A stretch of 6,715 bases of DNA from Patescibacteria group bacterium (GTDB taxonomy: Bacteria; Patescibacteriota; WWE3; UBA101185; UBA10185): positions 1 through 6,715 of the forward strand of contig JAHIRX010000016.1 of assembly GCA_018818485.1 (NCBI GenBank). The letters run 5' to 3'. Positions 1 to 4,964 of the stretch are shown here, piece by piece (the first letter of the stretch is position 1; each line of letters begins with the position of its first letter). A program made the position numbers and the translations under genes. The notes beneath the pieces are model-generated. The model was not told the DNA's origin. It searched no databases and worked only from the letters and a program-made list of their open reading frames with translations.

Positions 1-354
1 CGTATTCATAGTGATTTTACTGAATACATGGAAGCAAACATAGCTGTTACAGCACGTAGGGAAAAATGCAATGCAGAAGTTTTTGAGTGTCCTTACTTGG
101 AGGAACAAGACCCTGTACTGGTAGAGATAAGTAACAGTTCAGACTACGGGGTAGGCTATATGGGATACTTTACATCCTACGAAGAGGCAAATTGCAGCTA
201 TAGTGACGAAGTTACCGCACATAGCTCTGTAGCTATGCCCTGCGGGGTAAAGAAATGGCAGAATGAAATATGCTTCCAATTCTATATTGTTGAGAACAAC
301 TATCCATCAGGCGGTAGCCATGTATATCCTGAAGTTTGTGCTGCTCTGAGATAG
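1..354 (+). CDS. C-terminal part of a Cys-rich, probably secreted protein (5' end outside window)
   Basis: The reading frame is open from the first base to the TAG at 352-354. The ATG at 28 has no Shine-Dalgarno site or promoter-like sequence in front of it, so this is more likely the tail of a longer gene than a complete 108-aa protein. The visible part has six cysteines (in KCN, ECP, NCS, PCG, ICF and VCA contexts), few lysines, and many Ser, Tyr, Glu and Gly residues. An even number of spaced cysteines suggests disulfide bonds and an extracytoplasmic location; this is inference because any signal peptide would lie upstream. There is no LPxTG-like sorting signal at the C-terminus, which ends in VCAALR. 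I do not recognise a family. A strong terminator follows 7 bases after the stop. Confidence 0.6.
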   Translation, partial: RIHSDFTEYMEANIAVTARREKCNAEVFECPYLEEQDPVLVEISNSSDYGVGYMGYFTSYEEANCSYSDEVTAHSSVAMPCGVKKWQNEICFQFYIVENNYPSGGSHVYPEVCAALR

Positions 355-361
355 AAAATTT

Positions 362-398
362 AAATCCCCTCTAAGTTAAAACCAAGGAGGGGATTTTT
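362..398 (+). terminator. Rho-independent terminator of the first gene
   Basis: A perfect 10-bp stem, AAATCCCCTC (362-371) pairing with GAGGGGATTT (387-396), encloses a 15-nt loop and ends in a run of five T (394-398). It lies just after the stop at 354. Confidence 0.9.
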
Positions 399-480
399 AA
401 GTGTTCCATTCATATGTGGGTAAATACTTTTAAGGATATATAGCTATTCTTACAGACAAAGTGCTAGCTATTAGGAATTA

Positions 481-550
481 ACTAAAATGTCACTCTGAAC
501 AATTAACGATTCTACAAAGGTGTTCCACTCTAGAACAAGTAGGGTCACCA
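481..550 (+). repeat. Intergenic repeat copy R1
   Basis: The right half, 519-550, begins GGTGTTCCACTCTAG and ends GTAGGGTCACCA. The first 15 bases are identical in copy R3 (1779-1793) and the last 12 are identical in R2 and R4. The left half (ACTAAAA, then CTGAAC, then TTAAC and GAT) lines up loosely with the left half of R2. GGTG (519-522) can pair with CACC (546-549), giving an imperfect hairpin. Immediately after it, AGGGT (541-545) and ACCCT (552-556) form a small inverted repeat, and CCCTGTAG (554-561) repeats a string found in R4. The peptidase promoter starts 13 bases beyond its right end. Confidence 0.7.
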
Positions 551-562
551 TACCCTGTAGTA

Positions 563-591
563 TTGATAAATATATCCTCTTTTGTTATAAT
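563..591 (+). promoter_or_regulatory. Sigma-70 type promoter of the S51 peptidase gene
   Basis: The -35 box TTGATA (563-568) and the -10 box TATAAT (586-591) are separated by exactly 17 bases, and a TG lies just upstream of the -10 box. Transcription would start near 598, giving a leader of about 27 nt with a Shine-Dalgarno site. This is the best promoter in the window and lies just inside the repeat boundary at 550. Confidence 0.85.
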
Positions 592-624
592 CCAGTGAAA
601 ATAGTTATAGCAAAGGAGAAAATA

Positions 625-1248
625 ATGAGGTTGTTTTTAGCATCTCAGATGAAACACCCAAAAAGCGTTGTCCGACTCAAAGATTTCCTTGGAAGAGACT
701 ATCAAAACAAAAATGTGGTCTATATTCCTACAGCGTCAAATGGACAAAAATGGGGAGCATGGAAATTGGGCGAATCAATTAAGGTAGCGAAATCACTGTG
801 GAAAAGCTTAAAAGTAGTTGAGCTGGAAGCTTTCTCCAGAGAAGACACCCTTGAAGAAGTTATAGGAAAGCCAGACATACTGTGGATGGCTGGGGGAGTT
901 CCTGGGTACCTGCTCTACTGGATAATAAGAAGAGGCCTGGACCAGTACTTAAAGGAACTACTATCATCAGGAACAACATATGTTGGCACTAGTGCTGGAA
1001 GTATGGTTTGTGCACCAAGTGTACGTTTAGCGGAGCTAGTACCAGGTGAGAATGAACGTGGCGCTGGCCTCTTTCCAGGTCTTAGTTTTATAAACTTTGA
1101 GATATGCCCACATTATGATGAATCAAAATATGAAACTATTAGAAAGTTCTGGGGAAAGAGTAAACTTCTTCTCTTAAAGGACGGTGACATACTTACTGTC
1201 GTTGAAGGAAGAAAGGTAGTTCTAGGTGAAGAAACTTACCTAAACTAA
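625..1248 (+). CDS. Peptidase S51 (dipeptidase E-like) family protein
   Basis: This 207-aa protein looks like a member of the S51 family, cytoplasmic Ser peptidases with a class-I glutamine amidotransferase-like fold that includes dipeptidase E (Asp-Xaa dipeptidase) and cyanophycinase. Visible signs are a glycine-rich segment, WMAGGVPGYLLYWII (87-101), the nucleophile elbow GTSAGS with Ser123, and a His in CPHYDES (His163) at the place expected for the catalytic His. It is a little shorter than Escherichia coli PepE (about 229 aa). The start at ATG 625 is chosen because AAGGAG at 613-618 precedes it by 6 nt and a strong promoter ends at 591. The frame stays open back to 520 but there runs through the promoter and repeat. 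Substrate is unknown; a divergent S51 enzyme need not cleave Asp dipeptides. The gene has its own promoter and terminator and lies alone between repeats R1 and R2. Confidence 0.85.
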   Translation: MRLFLASQMKHPKSVVRLKDFLGRDYQNKNVVYIPTASNGQKWGAWKLGESIKVAKSLWKSLKVVELEAFSREDTLEEVIGKPDILWMAGGVPGYLLYWIIRRGLDQYLKELLSSGTTYVGTSAGSMVCAPSVRLAELVPGENERGAGLFPGLSFINFEICPHYDESKYETIRKFWGKSKLLLLKDGDILTVVEGRKVVLGEETYLN

Positions 1249-1253
1249 TCAAT

Positions 1254-1289
1254 AAAGCAGTGAACTTGCCCATCACTGCTTTTTATTTT
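1254..1289 (+). terminator. Rho-independent terminator of the S51 gene
   Basis: The stem AAAGCAGTGA (1254-1263) pairs perfectly with TCACTGCTTT (1273-1282) around a 9-nt loop, and a T-rich tail runs to 1289. It begins 6 bases after the stop codon. Confidence 0.9.
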
Positions 1290-1310
1290 CTAAACACACT
1301 TTCTCACCCT

Positions 1311-1392
1311 CACTAAAACCTCCGAAAGCTGAACTAAACTATCGATAATTTCTATATAAGAGTGTTTGAAATTTTTATCCGTAGGGTCACCA
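1311..1392 (+). repeat. Intergenic repeat copy R2
   Basis: This is the longest uninterrupted copy. It holds a left block CTAAAACCTCC (1313-1323), a middle block TAAACTATCGATAATT (1335-1350), a right block starting AGTGTTTGA (1361-1369), and the end ATCCGTAGGGTCACCA (1377-1392). All four blocks recur in order in R5 with a few substitutions. The terminator of the reverse-strand 88-aa gene starts directly at its right edge. Confidence 0.7.
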
Positions 1393-1426
1393 AAGAAAAA
1401 ACTCTCCAAAAAGGTCTGAAGAGTTT
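1392..1426 (-). terminator. Reverse-strand terminator of the 88-aa gene
   Basis: Read on the minus strand, AAACTCT (1426-1420) pairs with AGAGTTT (1405-1399) and is followed by a T-rich tract opposite 1392-1400. It lies 25 bases past the stop of the 88-aa gene. Confidence 0.8.
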
Positions 1427-1450
1427 ATTTAATAAAATACCTGTTTGTTT

Positions 1451-1717
1451 TTACCATTTAGTGACTCTGTATACCCCATTCTCTACTTCTTTAATGTAAT
1501 TAACAGATATATCGTAACCGTTTCCCTTCTCTGCTGCTTCTGGAACTTCCTCCTTAACTACTTCCATAATATCTTTTGATATCTTAGGAAGAAGACATAG
1601 CACTCTTTTTACCGCGTCATGCACATCCTCGGTTACTACTAAAAATGAGGTAGGTTCGCTCCACGATAACCACTTATGCACTCCAATATACGGCGTATAA
1701 ACCTTTATTATAAACAT
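1451..1717 (-). CDS. 88-aa protein of unknown function
   Basis: I do not recognise the family. The product is 88 aa, soluble, with no signal peptide or membrane segment. The N-terminus (MFIIKVYTPYIG) looks like a beta strand. The middle, from VTEDVHDAVKRVLCLL to KDIMEVVKEEVPEA, looks helical and is rich in Val, Glu and Lys. The C-terminus (YDISVNYIKEVENGVYRVTKW) looks like a beta hairpin, so a small alpha/beta fold is likely. The gene is probably real. AAGGAG (minus strand, 1730-1725) lies 7 nt before the ATG at 1717, a 17-spaced promoter is present upstream, and a terminator follows. It is a complete reverse-strand transcription unit fitted between repeats R2 and R3. Confidence 0.75.
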   Translation of the reverse strand: MFIIKVYTPYIGVHKWLSWSEPTSFLVVTEDVHDAVKRVLCLLPKISKDIMEVVKEEVPEAAEKGNGYDISVNYIKEVENGVYRVTKW

Positions 1718-1745
1718 CTCCGTTCTCCTTTATTTTATTGATAGA

Positions 1746-1774
1746 AATATACTACAAGACGCTAATATACTCAA
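1746..1774 (-). promoter_or_regulatory. Promoter of the 88-aa gene
   Basis: On the minus strand a -35 box TTGAGT (1774-1769) and a -10 box TATATT (1751-1746) are separated by 17 bases. Transcription would start near 1739, just ahead of the Shine-Dalgarno site at 1730-1725. The -35 box lies 5 bases from the right half of repeat R3 and inside its looser left half. Confidence 0.7.
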
Positions 1775-1811
1775 ACAGGGTGTTCCACTCTAGGGATAAT
1801 AAGGTTCACCA
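1762..1811 (+). repeat. Intergenic repeat copy R3
   Basis: The right half, 1779-1811, begins with the same 15 bases as R1 (GGTGTTCCACTCTAG) and ends AAGGTTCACCA. GGTG (1779-1782) and CC (1785-1786) can pair with CACC (1807-1810) and GG (1803-1804), leaving a symmetric TT/TT internal loop. The left part, CTAATATACTCAAACA, resembles the left blocks of other copies. It ends two bases before the YibE/F stop codon, so it lies on the 3' side of that gene where no ordinary terminator is visible. Confidence 0.7.
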
Positions 1812-1813
1812 AG

Positions 1814-2851
1814 TTATTCAGTATCACTAACTACAGAGGCTATAAGAGTAGTTAAAGGTACTGCTAATATTAATCCAATACTTCCAACTAAAGTTCTCAC
1901 TATTTCGTCTGCAATTAGTTCCATACTTATTACCTGTCCAAAAGGCTGAGGATTATTGATAAAAAGCAAAAGAAGAGGTAGAGATGCTCCTGCGTACACC
2001 AAAACTAAAGTATTTGTCATCGAAGAAATGTGGTCTCTTCCCACTTTTATTGCGGAACTATAAAGCTCTAGTGTCGAAAGATTCTTATTTGATTTTTTTA
2101 GTTGTTCTACAACACTAGACTGAGAAACTGTTACATCATCTAAAACACCTAAAAATCCTATTACTATCCCTGCAAGTAGAATTCCCTTCATGTTTATACT
2201 TTGATTCCCAATTTGTAAAAACATAGCCTCATCAGAAGAATAACCAGTTAAATGAGCTGCATTTACTGATACCGCTGTGATTATCGAGGTAACAACCAAT
2301 GTAATAATAGTACTAATAACTGCTATATGAGTTTTCTTGTTAAACCCGTGGGATAGGTAAAACGTTACAGGAATAATGAATAACGAAGCTAATACTGTAA
2401 TAAAAACAGGATTCCTGCCATATACTATTTGAGGCAGAATAAACTTAAATATCACTAAGAATGAAAAACCCATCGCCAGTATTGAATAAAACCCATACTT
2501 TTTACCAATTAACACTGATAAAACTACGAAAACAATAAACAGAAAGATAAGAAAATTAGCTCTATAATAATCTGTAATAATATGTTTCTCTGTTTCTCCT
2601 ATTTGTAATTTTTGAAGTAAAACTTGGTTACCTCTCTTAAATTCTAGAACCTTTCCTGTTTCCAAGAATGTACTTTCAACTACAATATCTTCTCCAGTAT
2701 CTAGCCTGACCTTAAGCTTTTGATAAGAATTATTATCAGACTTTTCTTCCAATATCTCAGTAACCTCACCACGGAACATCTCCTGCCCATAGGAATAAAT
2801 GATGGGAAGTACTATCAATAATAAGGTGACCAGATATTTAAATATTTTCAC
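1814..2851 (-). CDS. YibE/F-like family multi-pass membrane protein
   Basis: This 345-aa protein matches the YibE/F-like family, whose molecular function is not established. An N-terminal hydrophobic segment (about 4-20) acts as signal or anchor. It is followed by a small extracytoplasmic beta-rich domain (about 24-90, with RGEVTEILEE and VLLQKL). About seven membrane helices follow, near 98-115, 120-140, 148-166, 176-198, 223-240, 278-298 and 316-340. Family-type segments are GILLAGIVIGFLGVLDDVT (223-241), GRDHISSMTNTLVLVYAGAS (271-290) and ADEIVRTLVGSIGLILAVPL (314-333). The start is GTG at 2851. There is no Shine-Dalgarno site, but an extended -10 box (TGGTAGAAT) ends 6 bases before it, suggesting a leaderless mRNA. 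No terminator is visible; the stop abuts repeat R3 and transcription may continue into the 88-aa gene on the same strand. Confidence 0.9.
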   Translation of the reverse strand: MKIFKYLVTLLLIVLPIIYSYGQEMFRGEVTEILEEKSDNNSYQKLKVRLDTGEDIVVESTFLETGKVLEFKRGNQVLLQKLQIGETEKHIITDYYRANFLIFLFIVFVVLSVLIGKKYGFYSILAMGFSFLVIFKFILPQIVYGRNPVFITVLASLFIIPVTFYLSHGFNKKTHIAVISTIITLVVTSIITAVSVNAAHLTGYSSDEAMFLQIGNQSINMKGILLAGIVIGFLGVLDDVTVSQSSVVEQLKKSNKNLSTLELYSSAIKVGRDHISSMTNTLVLVYAGASLPLLLLFINNPQPFGQVISMELIADEIVRTLVGSIGLILAVPLTTLIASVVSDTE

Positions 2852-2857
2852 AGGTAT

Positions 2858-2866
2858 ATTCTACCA
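2858..2866 (-). promoter_or_regulatory. Extended -10 promoter of the YibE/F-like gene (leaderless)
   Basis: On the minus strand TGGTAGAAT (2866-2858) is an extended -10 element. Its last base lies 6 nt before the GTG start at 2851, so the predicted transcription start falls on or next to the start codon. No good -35 box is seen at the usual distance. The element overlaps the left edge of repeat R4. Confidence 0.6.
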
Positions 2867-2893
2867 AACTACCGATCCCCTGTAGGGTCACCA
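2863..2893 (+). repeat. Intergenic repeat copy R4 (internally deleted)
   Basis: The copy reads ACCAAACTACCGAT (2863-2876), then CCCCTGTAGGGTCACCA (2877-2893). The first part matches the middle block of R2 (AACTAAACTATCGAT, 1332-1346) and the second matches the R2 end, but the intervening bases of R2 are missing. CCCTGTAGGG (2878-2887) is close to palindromic. Confidence 0.65.
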
Positions 2894-2979
2894 GTACTAT
2901 CACACTATCTAACCACCTTTACTTTCTATCTTAACTCGTATTATCTAAATCCTAATTATCTACACAAAAAACCTTCAGT

Positions 2980-3015
2980 AATACTCTTCTGACAAAGTTC
3001 TGTATGGGGAGCCAG
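2980..3015 (+). repeat. Diverged intergenic repeat copy B1
   Basis: AATACTCT (2980-2987) and TTCTGTATGGGGAGCCAG (2998-3015) recur in B2, the second with 17 of 18 bases identical. B1 and B2 flank the sortase-like gene in direct orientation. B1 lacks the B2 bases between the two blocks that link the family to R2. The rest of 2894-3119, pyrimidine-rich on the left and AT-rich on the right, shows no gene. Confidence 0.6.
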
Positions 3016-3119
3016 CCGTCCTGTTACATTCTCAGTAGTAGTTCTTTAATAGTGCTTCCCAAATATCTTTATTTATGTCATATTATTTCTAATAATAATC
3101 TATAGGATAAAGGAGAAAC

Positions 3120-3797
3120 ATGAAAACGAAAGTGAGAATGGGATTACTATTGTTCATTGTAGCTATAGCAATCTTCTCATTAAGTGCCCATAGTGTTTTC
3201 ACTACAGCAGTACGGACAGAGGAAGAAGTCACACTACAACATACCAACACGCCTGTTATAGAAGAAACCAAAATGATTGTGGTGGAGCCCACGACAGTAC
3301 CCACGCTAGAGCCTACAGTAGTAACTCCCATAAAAAAATACCCATGGGGGGAAAACGACACTAGCTTTGGAACAGGTGAAATTCCAAAACTAGGAATAGA
3401 GTATCCAATCAAAATGCAAGTATTACTTTATGAGGTATTGGATAGGGAAGAATTTGTTATTCATAAAATAGCGTGGAAGAATAGAAGCTCTGTTGTTCTT
3501 ATGATACACCAGCGTGGATATGACCTTAATCTTTTGAACGAGGGAGACATTTTTGTAATAAATAGTACAGAAGGTGTATTCACTTACTCACTTCTGACAA
3601 AGGAAACCTACGTAAAAACAGATATTATGAAATACGAGAGGGAACTTGAGTCTGGAGAAAGAGAGGTTATCGACGAAGAAGATTTAGCATTAAGGATATA
3701 TGTTGAGGAAAATCAAGGCTTGGTACTTCAATCCTGTATACCCTCACCAGATGCACAGATAAAAATTCTTTTTCTAACTTATAAGAGAGTCTCATGA
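3120..3797 (+). CDS. Divergent sortase-like membrane-anchored protein
   Basis: This 225-aa protein has a short positive N-terminus and one hydrophobic segment (about 7-29). A Thr/Pro/Val/Glu-rich linker (about 36-71) follows, then a domain that follows the sortase layout. IPKLGIEYPI (88-97) matches the usual entry strand. SSVVLMIHQRG (123-133) stands where the catalytic His motif lies, giving His130. LNEGDIFVI and VFTYSL (139-158) match the following strands. LVLQSC (201-206) matches the TLxTC motif, giving nucleophile Cys206. Sortases are extracytoplasmic cysteine transpeptidases that attach or polymerise surface proteins. The catalytic Arg, normally a few residues after Cys in an RLIV-type strand, is replaced by Lys215 in QIKILFL; Arg223 is the nearest Arg. 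AAAGGAG (3109-3115) lies 4 nt before the ATG. No convincing promoter was found upstream. Loss of the Arg leaves activity uncertain. Confidence 0.7.
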   Translation: MKTKVRMGLLLFIVAIAIFSLSAHSVFTTAVRTEEEVTLQHTNTPVIEETKMIVVEPTTVPTLEPTVVTPIKKYPWGENDTSFGTGEIPKLGIEYPIKMQVLLYEVLDREEFVIHKIAWKNRSSVVLMIHQRGYDLNLLNEGDIFVINSTEGVFTYSLLTKETYVKTDIMKYERELESGEREVIDEEDLALRIYVEENQGLVLQSCIPSPDAQIKILFLTYKRVS

Positions 3798-3825
3798 AAT
3801 AAAGCAGAGACTCTCTAGTTTTTTC
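3784..3825 (+). terminator. Rho-independent terminator overlapping the sortase stop region
   Basis: AGAGAGTCTC (3784-3793) pairs perfectly with GAGACTCTCT (3807-3816) around a 13-nt loop, followed by a run of six T. The 5' arm is coding sequence for the last residues and the stop codon (3795-3797) lies in the loop. Confidence 0.9.
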
Positions 3826-3830
3826 TTCCA

Positions 3831-3905
3831 AATACTCTAACAAACTTCGAATAATATTCTGTATGGAGAGCCAGAATTAAAAATACCAAACAATTTAGAG
3901 GGTCA
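3831..3905 (+). repeat. Diverged intergenic repeat copy B2
   Basis: AATACTCT (3831-3838) and TTCTGTATGGAGAGCCAG (3857-3874) match B1. In addition AAACTTCGAATAAT (3842-3855) resembles the R2 middle block AAACTATCGATAATT, and AGGGTCA (3899-3905) matches the family end. This copy therefore links the B pair to the R family, although its right end is degenerate. Confidence 0.5.
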
Positions 3906-3985
3906 GAGTAACATTAATTTTTAATCGTAAACCCAACGGACTTTAGCATCCCCATCTCTTTTAAGATAAAAAGGGGGTAGGATTC

Positions 3986-4101
3986 CTCTAATACCTCCTA
4001 AGAAAACTCAACTCGTCCCAAATAAGAGATTAGAAAGATGTATTAAACTATCCATAATTGAGCTGAAAGAAGGTTCGATAAATTTATCCGTAGGTTCACC
4101 A
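3986..4101 (+). repeat. Intergenic repeat copy R5
   Basis: The left block CTCTAATACCTCC (3986-3998) is followed by AAAACTCAACT, then by about 28 unmatched bases. The middle block ATTAAACTATCCATAATT (4042-4059) and the right block AGGTTCGATAAATTTATCC (4071-4089) come next, ending GTAGGTTCACCA (4090-4101). The blocks occur in the same order as in R2, with an insertion between left and middle. GATAAATTTATC (4077-4088) is a perfect 12-bp palindrome inside the right block. Confidence 0.65.
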
Positions 4102-4152
4102 CTATTACCTTGAACACAATGCTATTAGAAAAACATGTTCAGATTTTTAAGA

Positions 4153-4161
4153 TGGTAGAAT
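4153..4161 (+). promoter_or_regulatory. Extended -10 promoter of the pyruvate kinase-like gene (leaderless)
   Basis: TGGTAGAAT (4153-4161) is identical to the element before the YibE/F-like gene, and again ends 6 bases before the start codon (4168). No Shine-Dalgarno site lies between, and no -35 box is evident. Confidence 0.65.
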
Positions 4162-4167
4162 TATTTA

Positions 4168-4878
4168 ATGCTCTCACGCAAAACAAAGATAATTGCGACG
4201 ATTGGCCCATCTTCTGTAGATAAAAATATTATCAAGGCAATGATTTCAGAAGGTATGGATGTAATCAGAATAAATAGCGCTTATGGTGATATTAAACAGT
4301 ACCAAGAAATTATTAATAATCTTTCCGAGGTAGATGTAAACAATAAAGTTAAAAAACTTCTCGATATAAAGGGTCTGGAAATATTGAAGTTTTGTGAAAC
4401 TACTGAATTTGATTTTATTGCAATCTCCTTTACTGAAACTCAAGATCAAGTCTTAAAAGTTAAAGGTATACTTCCGAAATCTTTTGTAATATCAAAAATT
4501 GAGTCAGTTGAGGGGGTTAGAAACTACATAAAAATACTTGAGGTATCAGATGGAATTATGATAGCAAGAGGAGATTTGGGAAAGGCTACAAGTATAGAAA
4601 AGGTTCCACCTCTTCAAAAGAAATTTACAAAAATAGCTTTAGATAACAATAAATTTGTTATTGCTGCAACAGAGATGCTTCTATCCATGACAACCAATAT
4701 AGTACCTACTAATGCTGAGGTTTCTGATGTTGCAAATGCTGTTTTCGATGGCGTACACGCAGTGATGCTTTCTGAAGAAACTGCAATAGGAAAATATCCT
4801 GTTGAATCAGTAGCATTTATGAGAAGGGCCGTTGAAGAGGCAGAGAAATGGTGTACCACAAACGAGTGCACTGTTTAG
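4168..4878 (+). CDS. Minimal pyruvate kinase-like protein lacking the B and C-terminal domains
   Basis: This 236-aa intact frame clearly derives from pyruvate kinase (phosphoenolpyruvate + ADP to pyruvate + ATP), but is half the usual length of about 470 aa. The N-terminal KIIATIGPSS (7-16) and RIN (34-36) match the start of the family barrel. The sequence then jumps at about 40-66 past the DTKGPEIR strand and the whole B lid domain, resuming at DFIAISF (82-88). SKIES (109-113, Lys110 and Glu112), IARGDLG (132-138, Asp136), ATEMLLSM (167-174, Thr168) and NAEVSDVANAVFDG (182-195) keep the catalytic barrel motifs. The protein ends soon after PVESVAFMRRAVEEAE, so the C-terminal allosteric domain is absent. 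RINSAYG replaces the usual RxNxSHG, changing a potassium-site Ser to Ala, and the Asp of the missing strand is gone. Normal kinase activity is therefore doubtful. Clean domain loss without frameshift suggests a maintained protein, not simple decay. The start follows a leaderless-type -10 box. Confidence 0.8.
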   Translation: MLSRKTKIIATIGPSSVDKNIIKAMISEGMDVIRINSAYGDIKQYQEIINNLSEVDVNNKVKKLLDIKGLEILKFCETTEFDFIAISFTETQDQVLKVKGILPKSFVISKIESVEGVRNYIKILEVSDGIMIARGDLGKATSIEKVPPLQKKFTKIALDNNKFVIAATEMLLSMTTNIVPTNAEVSDVANAVFDGVHAVMLSEETAIGKYPVESVAFMRRAVEEAEKWCTTNECTV

Positions 4879-4909
4879 ATATACCTAGACCGCTGCTAAT
4901 TAGTCAATT

Positions 4910-4945
4910 GAGATCTTCCACAACTAATTCCCCGTAAGATCGCCA
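4910..4945 (+). repeat. Intergenic repeat copy R6
   Basis: The copy ends GTAAGATCGCCA (4934-4945), with 9 of 12 bases matching GTAGGGTCACCA. Its left part GATCTTCCAC (4912-4921) matches GGTGTTCCAC of R1 and R3 at 8 of 10 bases. GAGATCTTCC (4910-4919) and GTAAGATCGC (4934-4943) form an imperfect inverted repeat, with a perfect GATCTT/AAGATC core, around a 14-base loop. No T-run follows, so it is not an obvious terminator. Confidence 0.55.
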
Positions 4946-4948
4946 ATG

Positions 4949-4957
4949 TGCTACCAT
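4949..4957 (+). promoter_or_regulatory. Putative extended -10 promoter of the FkbM gene (leaderless)
   Basis: TGCTACCAT (4949-4957) fits the TGnTAnnAT form seen before three other genes in the window and ends 7 bases before a GTG at 4965. It begins 4 bases after the end of repeat R6. Confidence 0.45.
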
Positions 4958-4964
4958 AGTGTCT

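Larger units (their letters stand above)
3798..4167. other. 370-bp gene-free interval
   Basis: No credible gene lies here. In order the interval holds the end of the sortase terminator, repeat B2 (3831-3905), a structured stretch at about 3946-3978, repeat R5 with its left block (3986-4101), and the start-proximal promoter of the pyruvate kinase-like gene. In the structured stretch ATCCCC (3948-3953) can pair with GGGGGT around an inner ATCT/AGAT pairing. It lacks a T-run on either strand and is not a typical terminator. Confidence 0.6.

Noticed and set aside
28..30. ATG at 28 as the true start of the first gene
   Set aside because: No Shine-Dalgarno site or -10 box is visible upstream and the frame is open to the window edge, so a partial gene is more likely.
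481..550. Canonical integron attC site
   Set aside because: No RYYYAAC / GTTRRRY core pair with matching inner boxes could be placed. The resemblance is in arrangement only, so no integron is called.
520..624. Longer N-terminus of the S51 peptidase starting at 520
   Set aside because: That stretch covers the repeat end and a strong promoter; ATG 625 has a good Shine-Dalgarno site and fits the family's N-terminus.
1361..1392. Repeat ends in CCA, and R5 holds GGTTCGAT, suggesting tRNA genes or tRNA remnants
   Set aside because: No 5' acceptor strand complementary to the bases before CCA, and no D arm, anticodon arm or canonical T arm at the right distances in any copy.
3089..3412. Reverse-strand open frame of 107 codons
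   Set aside because: It lies antisense to the sortase-like gene, is rich in Val/Ser/Thr as a shadow of the Thr/Val linker, and lacks its own signals.
4246..4871. Two reverse-strand open frames (4246-4449 and 4614-4871)
   Set aside because: Both are antisense to the pyruvate kinase-like gene, whose protein has clear family motifs throughout.
481..4945. CRISPR array
   Set aside because: Repeat copies are hundreds of bases apart, vary in length and are separated by genes.
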